In this document: in pieces, positions 18,838 to 27,253 of the stretch
Layout of the letters: the number at the start of each line of letters is the position of its first letter
Position numbering within the stretch: position 1 is the first letter of the stretch
Assembly: GCA_027021615.1 (NCBI GenBank)
Contig: JALUTY010000021.1
Location: forward strand, 107,033-171,032
Length of the DNA stretch: 64,000 nt
From: a bacterium
GTDB taxonomy: Bacteria; Desulfobacterota; Deferrisomatia; Deferrisomatales; Deferrisomataceae
Direction of reading: 5' to 3'
The notes under the pieces: generated by a model
The model's input: the letters and a program-made list of their open reading frames with translations, nothing else
The model's database searches: none
What the model was told of the DNA's origin: nothing
Translations under genes and position numbers: made by a program

Positions 18838-20246
18838 CTTTGCTCCTCCGTCGAATCCAGAGCCCGGACCACGGCGTCCACCAGCCCCGCTTCCTCTGCA
18901 GGCTCCACCGTGCGCGGGTCGAGAACCAAAACCCCCTCGCGCACCCGGCCCACCACCGGCGGCCGGCGCCGCCGGAGACGGGCCTCCAGCTCGGACACCC
19001 CGCCCCCCGCCGGCCGGATCTCCACCACCCAGGTGGGGAGCTCCGCCAGGGGCAGGGCCCCGCCCCCCACCCGGGACACGTCCCGGGCCATCCCCACCTC
19101 GGCCCGGGATCCCACCCGCTCGGCGAGCTCCCTTGCCAGACCCCGGGCCCGGGCCTCCAGCTCTCCCAGAGACGCGGACAGCATCCGAAGCGCCGGCACC
19201 CGCTCGAGCACTCGCGTCGGGTCCCGGTACAGCCCCAGGGTGACCTCCAGGGCGGCCAGGGTCAACTTGTCGGGCCGGAGGGCCCGCATCAGGGGGTGGA
19301 GGGCGCACGCATCCACCGCGGCCCGCCGGCCCACCAGGATGCCGGCCTGGGGCCCACCCAGCAGCTTGTCGCCCGAGAAGGTGACCAGGTCCACCCCCGC
19401 GGCCACGGCCTCGGCCACCGTCGGCTCGGGCTCGACCCCGACCCCGGCCAGGTCCACGAAGCACCCGCTTCCCAGGTCCTCCATCACGCCCAGCCCGTGA
19501 GCCCGGGCCAGACGCACCAGGTCGGCCGCCGGCACGGACGCGGTGAACCCGAGGATCCGGTAGTTGGAGGTGTGCACCTTGAGCAGCAGAGCCGTGTCCG
19601 GCCCGATCGCCCGCTCGTAATCATCGAGATGGGTCTTGTTGGTGGTACCCACCTCCCGGAGCACGGCCCCGCTCTGGGCCATGACGTCGGGCACCCGAAA
19701 CGACCCTCCGATCTCCACGAGCTCGCCCCGGCTCACCACCACCTCCCGGCCCCGGGCCAGAGCCGAGAGCCCCAGCAGCACGGCTGCGGCGTTGTTGTTC
19801 ACCACGCAGGCCGCCTCGGCGCCGGTGAGCTCCCGGAGCACCTCCTCCACCACCTCGTGGCGGTGGCCGCGCTTGCCTGTGGCCAGCCGGAACTCCACGT
19901 TGCAGTACCCGGCCGCGCGCAGCAGGGCCTCGCGCGCCTCCTCGGCCAACGGGGCCCGCCCCAGGTTCGTGTGAAGCACCACGCCCGTGGCGTTGATCAC
20001 CCGACCCAGCCGGGGCGCCATCCGCTGGCCGGCCCGGGCCAGGGTCTGGCGGGCCACATCGTCGAGGCCGGGCACGTCCCCCCCGCCCTCCCGCACCCGG
20101 CTCCGGATCCGCTCGAGCACCTCCCGGGCGGCCTCGACCACGGCGGGCCGGGGCAGGTCGCCCCCATCCACGGCCGCACGCACCTCGGGGTGCTGGAGCA
20201 CCCGCTCCACCGCGGGCAACCGCCTGAGGGCCTCGGCCGCGCTCAT
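18834..20246 (-). CDS. selA: L-seryl-tRNA(Sec) selenium transferase
   Basis: Converts Ser-tRNA(Sec) to selenocysteinyl-tRNA(Sec) with selenophosphate. The 470 residues have the PLP fold-type I layout; the PLP lysine lies in TFSGDKLLGGPQAG (about 288-301), and NATGVVLHTNLGRAPL (about 84-99) is a strong family segment. selB, selC and selD are not in the window. It implies that the organism makes selenoproteins, commonly formate dehydrogenase, which fits with mobA nearby. Confidence 0.96.
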   Translation of the reverse strand: MSAAEALRRLPAVERVLQHPEVRAAVDGGDLPRPAVVEAAREVLERIRSRVREGGGDVPGLDDVARQTLARAGQRMAPRLGRVINATGVVLHTNLGRAPLAEEAREALLRAAGYCNVEFRLATGKRGHRHEVVEEVLRELTGAEAACVVNNNAAAVLLGLSALARGREVVVSRGELVEIGGSFRVPDVMAQSGAVLREVGTTNKTHLDDYERAIGPDTALLLKVHTSNYRILGFTASVPAADLVRLARAHGLGVMEDLGSGCFVDLAGVGVEPEPTVAEAVAAGVDLVTFSGDKLLGGPQAGILVGRRAAVDACALHPLMRALRPDKLTLAALEVTLGLYRDPTRVLERVPALRMLSASLGELEARARGLARELAERVGSRAEVGMARDVSRVGGGALPLAELPTWVVEIRPAGGGVSELEARLRRRRPPVVGRVREGVLVLDPRTVEPAEEAGLVDAVVRALDSTEEQR

Positions 20247-20833
20247 CCCGGCTGCCCCACGCGGTGCTCGGTGCCGTCCAGGAGCCGCTCGATGTTGGCC
20301 CGATGGGCCCAGAAGGTGACCCCACCGACCGCCAACGCCAGCGCCACCACGGCGAGCGGGTGGTCGAAGAACGCCAGGATCAGCGGCAACGCCGCGGCCG
20401 CCCCCAGGCTGCCCAGGCTCACCCAGCGGAACCGGTACACCAGCACGGCGAACACCGCGGCCGCCCCCAGCACGCTGCCCGGAGCCAGGGCCAGGAACAC
20501 CCCCAGCCCTGTAGCCACACCCTTGCCCCCCTTGAACCCCAAGTACAGGGGAAACAGGTGGCCCAGGTACGCCGCGAACCCCACGCTCACCACCGCCCAG
20601 GGCGACGAGAACGCCCCCAGGGCCAATGCCGTGGGGATGAACCCCTTCAGGGCGTCACCGATCAGGGTCGCCGCCCCCCACTTCTTGCCCAGGGTGCGGC
20701 CCACGTTGGTGGCCCCGATGTTGCCGGAGCCTCCCCGGCGGGGATCTCCCAGGCCGAACGCTTTGGCAAGCACCAGCCCGGTGGGTACGGAGCCCAACAG
20801 GTACGCGAAGACCACGAGCACCAACCAACGCAC
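20243..20833 (-). CDS. plsY: Acyl-phosphate glycerol-3-phosphate acyltransferase
   Basis: Inner-membrane enzyme that transfers an acyl group from acyl-phosphate to glycerol-3-phosphate, the first step of phospholipid synthesis. The 196 residues carry all three family motifs: GSVPTGLVLAK; SGNIGATNVGRTLGKKWG (about 36-53); and GHLFPLYLGFKGGKGVATGLGV (about 90-111). GTG at 20833 follows GGAGGAGAATCC. Its stop overlaps the selA ATG. Confidence 0.96.
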   Translation of the reverse strand: MRWLVLVVFAYLLGSVPTGLVLAKAFGLGDPRRGGSGNIGATNVGRTLGKKWGAATLIGDALKGFIPTALALGAFSSPWAVVSVGFAAYLGHLFPLYLGFKGGKGVATGLGVFLALAPGSVLGAAAVFAVLVYRFRWVSLGSLGAAAALPLILAFFDHPLAVVALALAVGGVTFWAHRANIERLLDGTEHRVGQPG

Positions 20834-20849
20834 GGATTCTCCTCCTCGA

Positions 20850-21270
20850 CTTCGGTCGTCGGTCTACGGTCAACGGTCAACGGCCGTCGGTGTGGGGCCT
20901 TCGGCGCGCTGGGAGGCTAAGAAGCTGGAAGGCTAGAAGGCTTGAAACCCTCCGGGATCTCCCAGCATTCCAAGCGTGATCACGCCTCTTTGGCCTCACC
21001 TCACCATCTCGGGGGGCAAGGGACCTGTCGGAGAGCCGGGCGCGGCCGTGTCAGTGGACAGAATTCAGTAGACGGAGGACAGGGGAAGGATATCGGATGA
21101 CCTTATTATTAGGATGTCTCCGAGAAACCAGCCCGTTTTTCGGGATGTTGCTGTCCTCTGTCCACTGAAATCTGGTCCCTGAAACCCATGCCCCGCACGC
21201 AGCGCTCGGACCGAGACGCACACAAAGTCTGTACCCCGTAAACAGGCCGCCCAGCGGCCTACCCGAGCTG
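20850..21270 (+). repeat. Composite repeat locus with a chimeric B/C stem element
   Basis: Six heptads (20853-20894), a degenerate hairpin (GGGGCCTTCGGCGC), five 8-bp units (about 20909-20948) and the GGATCTCCCAGCATT block. The stem element (21015-21194) opens with a type B arm (GGCAAGGGACCTGTCGG) but has a type C core (CAGTGGACAGAATTCAG ... CTGTCCACTG) and a type C right arm ending ACCCATGCCCC. No gene is seen. Confidence 0.85.
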
Positions 21271-21360
21271 TCCTCTGACTCCCGGACTGCCGAAACCTAA
21301 CACAGGGTCTGCTGGGCGACAACGGCGGCGCCCGGGTGGGGGCCGTGGACCATTTTTTTC

Positions 21361-21388
21361 TTTACTTCCGGCGGCCGGTCCCTATAAT
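21361..21388 (+). promoter_or_regulatory. Promoter of speD
   Basis: TTTACT (21361-21366), a 16-base spacer and a perfect TATAAT (21383-21388), 64 bases before the speD ATG. Confidence 0.7.
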
Positions 21389-21452
21389 GACGCGGCTTTG
21401 CACCACATCTCGCCCAGCAGGCCGGGGCGCTCCGAGCACGGAGGGGATCGCC

Positions 21453-21884
21453 ATGAACAGCAAGGGCCGCCATCTGCTCGTCGACTGCTGGAACGTGGAT
21501 CGGGAGGTGTGCCTGGACGACAAGAGGTTCCTCGAGGCCATGGCCCGGGCCGCCACCCGCGCCGGAGCCAACGTGATCTCGCAGGTGCGGTACCACTTCG
21601 GGCACAACTCGCCACCCGGGTTCACGGCCATGGTGCTCCTGGATGAGAGCCACGTTTCGGCCCACAGCTACGCCGACGATGGGCTGGTGGCCCTGGACGT
21701 GTTCACATGCGGCGAGACCAGCCCCGCCGATCTCCTCCGTTGGCTCCGGGAGGAGCTCGACCTGGGGGAGGTGCGTGTCCGGGAGGTGGCCCGGTTCGTG
21801 GGCCCGGACCAGGGTGAGGAGACCGTGTGGACCGGCGACGATCCGGCCGCCCCCCAGCTCCGCGTCATCGACGGCAACGCCTGA
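21453..21884 (+). CDS. speD: S-adenosylmethionine decarboxylase proenzyme, prokaryotic type
   Basis: Makes decarboxylated AdoMet, the aminopropyl donor for spermidine. The 143 residues include the self-cleavage region DESHVSAHSYADDG (about 67-80), where the serine becomes the pyruvoyl group, and LDVFTCG (about 85-91). Homologues more often read ESHxSIHT, so HVSAHS is a mild variant. ATG at 21453 has GAGGGGATCG just upstream. It is monocistronic, with its own promoter and terminator. A membrane spermidine-synthase-like gene lies at 52 kb; no ordinary speE is seen. Confidence 0.92.
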   Translation: MNSKGRHLLVDCWNVDREVCLDDKRFLEAMARAATRAGANVISQVRYHFGHNSPPGFTAMVLLDESHVSAHSYADDGLVALDVFTCGETSPADLLRWLREELDLGEVRVREVARFVGPDQGEETVWTGDDPAAPQLRVIDGNA

Positions 21885-21912
21885 CCCGCCGACCGCCTTC
21901 CCGCCGCCCCTG

Positions 21913-21940
21913 AGGCCCCGCATCCGCGGGGCCTTTTTCG
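21913..21940 (+). terminator. Terminator of speD
   Basis: AGGCCCCGC-ATCC-GCGGGGCCT followed by TTTTTC, 28 bases after the speD stop. Confidence 0.92.
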
Positions 21941-21959
21941 TGCGATGCTTCCCCTTCCC

Positions 21960-22260
21960 AGTAACTTCGGTCTACGGTCATCGGTCGTCAGTCGTCGGTC
22001 TGGGGCCTTCGGCCCGCTAGGCAGCTAGGCGGCTCTCGAACCGCACCAAAGCTCGGGGGCATGGGGGTACTGGAGCGCTCGCCCGTCTAACGGGCCGAGC
22101 TAGCCGGAATTTCTCTAGTTTCTAGTCTCTGATTTTTGGCTGGTTTCTGGTCTCTGGCCTGGCCGGAAGCAGGCCCCATGCCCACCCTAACGTCAAAGCC
22201 ACGCACGGATTTGTGCAGGTTGCTTTCTCCGTTGCCCGGCCCCGCAGGGGCCTGCGCGGG
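21960..22260 (+). repeat. Composite repeat locus with both heptad classes
   Basis: Five CGGTCNN-type heptads (21968-22002), the GGGGCCTTCGGCCC hairpin, 8-bp units, GGCTCTCGAACCGCACC, then a stem element with outer arms GGGCATGGGG (22057-22066) and CCCCATGCCC (22174-22183). Its core includes the second heptad class (TAGTTTC, TAGTCTC, then TGGTTTC, TGGTCTC). A GGCCCCGCAGGGGCC hairpin lies at the right end. Confidence 0.82.
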
Positions 22261-22293
22261 GGCTCCTTCGGCCGTCGGCCGGGCCGTGGGGGG

Positions 22294-22322
22294 TTGACAA
22301 CCGCTGCGGGCAGGTCCAGAAT
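22294..22322 (+). promoter_or_regulatory. Promoter of the tetR-RND operon
   Basis: TTGACA (22294-22299), a 17-base spacer and CAGAAT (22317-22322), 38 bases before the tetR ATG. Confidence 0.75.
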
Positions 22323-22344
22323 TCAGGTTCGAATTGTAATTCTG
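22317..22344 (+). promoter_or_regulatory. Probable TetR-type operator overlapping the -10 box
   Basis: A 28-bp imperfect palindrome with perfect 7-base ends (CAGAATT / AATTCTG) centred on TTCGAA. It covers the -10 element and transcription start of the operon, where a TetR-family repressor encoded next door would block RNA polymerase. Confidence 0.7.
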
Positions 22345-22360
22345 ACTGGGAGGACGACCC

Positions 22361-22951
22361 ATGGGTTCCCTGGACAGCACCCGCGAGACGATCCTGGCAG
22401 TGGCCGCCCGCAAGTTCGCCTGCGGAGGGTTCAACGGCGCCCAGATGGCCGAGATCGCCCGGGAGGCGGGCATGGGGGTGGGCACCCTGTACAAGCACTT
22501 CCCCAGCAAGGAGGCCCTGTTCCGGGCCATGGTGGACCGGTTCCTGGGCGGTCTGTTCGAGGCCACGGAGCGGGTGATCGACGATCCCCCCGCCAGACTG
22601 CCTGAGGCACTGGAGGCTTACGCCCGCACCGCGGTGCAGCGGGTCGAGGCCGACCCCTTGGTGTGCCGGGCCGTGGCCCAGGAGACCCTGGGCAGCCGAG
22701 TGGCGTTCCGGCAGGTGATCGGGGCCGAGATCTGGGACCGGATCGAGGCCCACCGGGCTCGGGTGGCCGAGTTCCTGGCCCGGCGAAGGGACGAGCTGGC
22801 GCCGGGGTTGGGGGCCGAGGACGCGGCCGTGTTCTTCCTGGGCACCCTGTGGACCTTTGTGGAACACGACCTGAACCACGACCGCCTCGACCGGCTGGCC
22901 GGCCGGCCGGCACTGGTGGCCCGGTGCGTGTGGAAGGGGGTGTCACCGTGA
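22361..22951 (+). CDS. TetR/AcrR-family transcriptional regulator
   Basis: A 196-residue repressor. The N-terminal DNA-binding helix-turn-helix is RETILAVAARKFACGGFNGAQMAEIAREAGMGVGTLYKHFPSKEALF (about 7-52, all key TetR positions present); the C-terminal ligand domain is divergent, as usual. ATG at 22361 follows GGGAGGACGACCC. The stop overlaps the next gene's GTG (GTGA), so the regulator is the first gene of the efflux operon it probably controls. The ligand is unknown. Confidence 0.92.
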   Translation: MGSLDSTRETILAVAARKFACGGFNGAQMAEIAREAGMGVGTLYKHFPSKEALFRAMVDRFLGGLFEATERVIDDPPARLPEALEAYARTAVQRVEADPLVCRAVAQETLGSRVAFRQVIGAEIWDRIEAHRARVAEFLARRRDELAPGLGAEDAAVFFLGTLWTFVEHDLNHDRLDRLAGRPALVARCVWKGVSP

Positions 22952-24072
22952 AGCCCACCGCCCGATCCGCGGCGTGGCTGCTCGTTTTCCTCTCGGCCGC
23001 GGCGGCCGCCCGGGCCGAGCACGCCGTACCGGCTCAGGTGCCCGTGGCCGTTGCCCGGGCCCGGACCGATCGGATCGTGGAGACGGCCGAGGGCACCGGG
23101 ACCCTGGAGCCGTTCGAGACCGCTGACCTGGTGCCACGGGTGGTGGGGGTCGACGTGACCGAGGTGGCGGTGGACGAAGGCGACCTCGCACGCAAGGGCC
23201 AGGTGCTCGTACGGCTCGACGACGAGCTGGTGCGCACCCAGGTCCAGGGCGTGAGGGCCCGAATGGAGGCGCTGGACGCCAAGGCTCGAGCCTTGGACGC
23301 CCGGGTTGCCATGCTGGAGGCCGACACCGGGCGGTTCCGCGGTCTGTTCGAGCAGGGGGTGAGCCCCCGCCAGCAGCTCGACCACGTGGAAGCTCAGCTC
23401 AAGGTGGCCCGGGCGGAGCGCGCCGCCCTGGATGCCGAGCGCATCGCCCTGGAGAAGGCCCTGGAGGAGCTCGAGCTGCGGCGCACCTACCACGTGGTCA
23501 CGGCCCCCTGGAGCGGCACGGTCACGGCCCGCCGGGTGGACCCGGGCGACACCGCCGGGGGCCGGCCGGTGCTCACCCTGGCCCGGCTCGACCGGCTCAA
23601 GCTACGAGCCCAGGTGGCCGAGGCCGACGTGCCCAGGGTTCGGCAGGGCCAGAGAGCCCGGGTGGCCGTGGACGCCCTGGGTGACCGGTGGTTCGATGCC
23701 AAGGTGGCCCGGGTGATGCCCCGGCTCGACCCCGTGACCCACACCGGCGACGTGGAGATCCTCCTCCGGGCCAAGGGGACACCCCTCAGACCCGGCATGT
23801 TCGCCCGGGTTCGGATCGAGGTGGGCGTCCACCAGGGGGTGACCGTGCCCCGGGACGCCCTCCGCAAGGTACCGGGCAGCGGGGTGTGGTTCGTGTACGT
23901 GGTCACGCCCCAGGGACGTGCCGAGCGCCGGGACGTGGAGCCTGGCGTGGCCCTGGGGGACCGGATTGAGATCCTCGCCGGGGTCGAGGCCGGCGAGGAC
24001 GTGGTGGTACGCGGCGAGGGCGTGGTGCGCACCGGCGCGGCGGTGCGGGTGACCGAGCGCGTGGGCGAGTGA
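22948..24072 (+). CDS. RND efflux periplasmic adaptor (membrane fusion protein)
   Basis: A 374-residue exported protein: signal peptide (cleavage near residue 23), lipoyl half-motifs (VDEGDLARKGQVLVRLDD and YHVVTAPWSGTVTARRVDPGD), an alpha-helical hairpin (about 95-170) between them, beta-barrel and membrane-proximal domains (PLRPGMFARVRIEVG; VPRDALRKV). It links the inner-membrane RND pump to an outer-membrane channel. No TolC-type channel gene follows, so an unlinked one must be used. Confidence 0.94.
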   Translation: MKPTARSAAWLLVFLSAAAAARAEHAVPAQVPVAVARARTDRIVETAEGTGTLEPFETADLVPRVVGVDVTEVAVDEGDLARKGQVLVRLDDELVRTQVQGVRARMEALDAKARALDARVAMLEADTGRFRGLFEQGVSPRQQLDHVEAQLKVARAERAALDAERIALEKALEELELRRTYHVVTAPWSGTVTARRVDPGDTAGGRPVLTLARLDRLKLRAQVAEADVPRVRQGQRARVAVDALGDRWFDAKVARVMPRLDPVTHTGDVEILLRAKGTPLRPGMFARVRIEVGVHQGVTVPRDALRKVPGSGVWFVYVVTPQGRAERRDVEPGVALGDRIEILAGVEAGEDVVVRGEGVVRTGAAVRVTERVGE

Positions 24073-24079
24073 GGCGGCC

Positions 24080-27000
24080 ATGAACCTGCCGTCCCTTTCC
24101 GTCCGGCGGCCCGTGGCCGTGCTCATGGGCCTGTTGGCCCTACTGCTGTTCGGCCTGTGGAGCCTGCCCCGGCTCGACATCGACCTCCTTCCCCGGATCG
24201 ACCCCCCGGCCATCTCGGTCATCACCTACTACCCGGGAGCCAACGCCCGGGACGTGGAGTCGAACGTCACCAAGGTGATTGAGGACCGACTCAGCATCGT
24301 GTCGAACCTGGATCGGATCACCTCGATATCCAAGGACAGCCTGTCCGTGGTGACCTGCACGTTCAAGTGGGGCTCGGACCTGGGCGAGGCCGCCAACGAC
24401 GTGCGCGAGAAGCTCGACATCGCCAAGTTCTACCTGCCCAAGGACATCGAGAACCCGCTGCTGTTCAAGTTCTCCTCGGCCAACTTCCCGATCCTGTTCC
24501 TGTCGGTGGAGGCCACCGAGTCGTACCGGGCCCTGTACCAGATTGTGGACAAGCAGGTCGCCACGGTTCTGAAGCGCATCCCCGGTGTGGGCGCGGTGAT
24601 CATCCGGGGCGGGCTCGAGCGGGAGATCCGGGTCGAGGTGGACAACGACCGGCTCGCCGCCTACGGGCTGTCGCTGGACGATCTGGGTCAGGCCCTGAAG
24701 CGCGAGAACCTGGACATGCCCGCCGGCGAGGTGAAGATCGGCAAGCGGGCCGTGCCGGTGCGGGTGCCGGGCCGGTTCCGGTCGCCCCGGGAGCTGGCCG
24801 CCGTGCCAGTGGCCGCGCGGCGGGGCCGGGTGGTGCGCCTGGGGGACGTGGCCCGGGTGGATGACGCGTTCAAGGACAAGTACGAGGAGATCTTCACCAA
24901 CGGCCGCACCGGCATCCTCCTGATGATCCAGAAGCAGTCCGGGGCCAACACCGTGAACGTGGTGCGTGAGATCCGGCGGCGGCTGCCCGAGATCGAGCGC
25001 AACCTCCCGGCCGACGTGAAGCTGGGCACCATCATGGACTCGGCCGAGGACATCGAGAACATGGTGAACAACCTGAGGTCCAGCCTGTACCTGGGCGGGC
25101 TCCTGGTGGTGGTGGTCACCTTCGTGTTCCTGCGGCGGCTGCGGCCGAGCCTCGTGGTGGCGCTCACGATCCCGTTCTCGATGATCGTGACCTTCTTCGC
25201 CATGTACCTGTTCGGGTTCACCCTGAACCTGATCAGCATCATGAGCCTCACCATCGCCATCGGCATGGTGGTGGACAACGCCATTGTGGTGCTGGAGAAC
25301 ATCACCCGGCACCTGGAGGAGGGCGAGGGCTCCCCGGCCCGCGCGGCCGTGGTCGGTGCGTCTGAGGTGGGTTTGGCCGTGTCGGCCTCCACCCTGACCA
25401 CCATCGCGGTGTTCCTGCCCCTGGTGTTCCTGGGGGGCATCGCGGGCATCCTGTTCAAGCAGCTCGGGTTCCTGGTGACCCTGACCCTCCTGGCGAGCCT
25501 GCTGGTGAGCCTGACCCTCACCCCCATGGCTGCGAGCAAGCTGCTCAAGCCCCAAGCCGAGCGCCGGGGCCTCGCCGGGATGCTGTTCCGGGCCAGCGAG
25601 GCCGTGCTCGACGGGATCGAGCGCTCGTACGCGGGCCTGCTCGGCTGGATGCTCCGGCGCCGGGTCGCGACCCTCGTGGTGGCCGCCGGGATCCTGGCCC
25701 TGGGGTTCGGCGCGGCCCGGCGCACCGGCTCGGAGTTCATGCCCCAGACCGACACCGGCGAGATCGAGGTCAACGCCGAGCTGCCCGTGGACGTACGGAT
25801 CGAGGAGGCCACCCGGGTGGTGGAGCGGCTTACGAAGATCTTCTACGAGGATGTGCCCGAGGTCCGGGCCCTGTATGCCCTGACCGGGCAGAGCCGCCAG
25901 GGCATCGCCACGGCCGTGGGGTTCGAGGAAGGCAACCAGGTGGTGCGCATCGGGGCCAAGCTGGTGGACCGGGCCAAGCGCCAGAGGTCGGTGACCGAGA
26001 TCGCCGAGGCCCTGCGGCGACGCTACCGCCAGGTGCCCGACATCGAGAAGCTCAGCGTGCGCACGGTGGGCGCGGCCCAGAAGATCTTCTTCGGGGCCGG
26101 AGCCAAGCCCCTGGTGGTGGAGGTGCTGGGGAACGACTGGGAGCGGCTGCGGTCCACGGCGGGTACGATCCTCGAGAAGATGCATCGGGTGCCTGGGGTG
26201 CGCGACGCCTCCTGGTCGCTCAAGCCGGTGAAGACCGAGTGGCTCGTAGAGATAGACCGGGAGAAGGCGGGCCGGCTGGGCCTTCCCCTGGCCGTGCTGG
26301 CTCGGGACGTGCGCACGGCCGTGTTCGGCACCGACTACACCCAGTTCCGGGACGCGGGGGACGACTACGACATCACCGTACGCCTGCGGCCCCAGGACCG
26401 GGCCGGCCGGGCCGGGCTGGAGGACCTGCGGCTCAAGACCCTCACGGGCCGGATGGTGCGGCTCAAGGACGTGGCCCGGATCACCGAGGGGGAGATCCCG
26501 CTGCAGATCGACCGCAAGAACCAGCAGCGCATGATCTCGGTGTCGGCCGACGTGGTGGGCCGGAGCCTGGGCGAGGTCACGGCCGACCTGGAGAAGATCC
26601 TGGCCGGCATGGACCTGCCCGAGGGCGTCACGGTGCGGTTCGGCGGCGACGTCAAGGAGAAGGCCGAGGCCTTCCGCGACCTGCTTCAGCTCCTGGCCCT
26701 CGGCATGATTCTCGTGTTCATGGTAATGGCGGCCCAGTTCGAGAGCCTGGTGGTGCCGTTCGTGATCTTCTTCTCGGTGCCGTTCGCCCTTACCGGGGCG
26801 TTCCTGGGCCTGGCGGTCACGGGCACGCCGCTTTCGCTCATGAGCTTCATCGGCATCATCATGCTGGTGGGGATCGTGGTGAACAACGCGATCGTGCTCG
26901 TGGACTACGCCATCCAGCTCCGGGCCCGGGGTATGGAGCTCAGGGAGGCCCTGCTCCGGGCGGGCCGCACCCGGCTCCGGCCCGTGCTCATGACCACGCT

Positions 27001-27184
27001 CACCACCGCGTTCGGCATGCTGCCCATGGCCCTGTCGCGCCAGACCGGCCACGAGATGTGGAACCCGCTGGGCATCGCCGTGATCGGGGGCTTGCTGGTG
27101 AGCACCCTGGTGACCCTGGGCATCGTGCCGGTGATGGGCTCGCTCCTGATGGCCCGGGCCAAGGTCAGGGAGGCCGCAGGCTAG
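24080..27184 (+). CDS. RND-family efflux transporter, HAE-1 type
   Basis: A 1034-residue inner-membrane proton-driven pump subunit. Typical signatures are the first TM and periplasmic entry (RRPVAVLMGLLALLLFG; PAISVITYYPGANARDVESN), the TM4 proton-relay segment IAIGMVVDNAIVVLENI (about 391-407), GSEFMPQTDTGEIEV (about 549), and VPFALTGAFLGLAVTG ... VGIVVNNAIVLVDYA in the second half. It follows the adaptor by seven bases. The substrate is unknown, but the two adjacent aspartates used by heavy-metal RND pumps are not seen, so a drug/solvent-type substrate is more likely than metal. Confidence 0.94.
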   Translation: MNLPSLSVRRPVAVLMGLLALLLFGLWSLPRLDIDLLPRIDPPAISVITYYPGANARDVESNVTKVIEDRLSIVSNLDRITSISKDSLSVVTCTFKWGSDLGEAANDVREKLDIAKFYLPKDIENPLLFKFSSANFPILFLSVEATESYRALYQIVDKQVATVLKRIPGVGAVIIRGGLEREIRVEVDNDRLAAYGLSLDDLGQALKRENLDMPAGEVKIGKRAVPVRVPGRFRSPRELAAVPVAARRGRVVRLGDVARVDDAFKDKYEEIFTNGRTGILLMIQKQSGANTVNVVREIRRRLPEIERNLPADVKLGTIMDSAEDIENMVNNLRSSLYLGGLLVVVVTFVFLRRLRPSLVVALTIPFSMIVTFFAMYLFGFTLNLISIMSLTIAIGMVVDNAIVVLENITRHLEEGEGSPARAAVVGASEVGLAVSASTLTTIAVFLPLVFLGGIAGILFKQLGFLVTLTLLASLLVSLTLTPMAASKLLKPQAERRGLAGMLFRASEAVLDGIERSYAGLLGWMLRRRVATLVVAAGILALGFGAARRTGSEFMPQTDTGEIEVNAELPVDVRIEEATRVVERLTKIFYEDVPEVRALYALTGQSRQGIATAVGFEEGNQVVRIGAKLVDRAKRQRSVTEIAEALRRRYRQVPDIEKLSVRTVGAAQKIFFGAGAKPLVVEVLGNDWERLRSTAGTILEKMHRVPGVRDASWSLKPVKTEWLVEIDREKAGRLGLPLAVLARDVRTAVFGTDYTQFRDAGDDYDITVRLRPQDRAGRAGLEDLRLKTLTGRMVRLKDVARITEGEIPLQIDRKNQQRMISVSADVVGRSLGEVTADLEKILAGMDLPEGVTVRFGGDVKEKAEAFRDLLQLLALGMILVFMVMAAQFESLVVPFVIFFSVPFALTGAFLGLAVTGTPLSLMSFIGIIMLVGIVVNNAIVLVDYAIQLRARGMELREALLRAGRTRLRPVLMTTLTTAFGMLPMALSRQTGHEMWNPLGIAVIGGLLVSTLVTLGIVPVMGSLLMARAKVREAAG

Positions 27185-27253
27185 CGCGGGGCGCGGCCAC
27201 GGCCCAGCCCGGGGCGCTCCCCGCCCGATAGGCAACGAACCAGGGGCCGGCCC

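Noticed and set aside
18834..20246. selA region as evidence of a local selenoprotein gene
   Set aside because: No in-frame TGA with flanking conserved sequence was seen in any gene of the window.
24140..27235. A 1031-codon open frame on the minus strand
   Set aside because: It is antisense to the RND pump and exists because GC-rich codons leave few stops in that frame. The composition (His/Pro/Gly/Gln-rich) is not protein-like.
27185..27253. Bidirectional terminator between the RND and HEAT genes
   Set aside because: Short GC-rich stems are present but no U tract on either strand.
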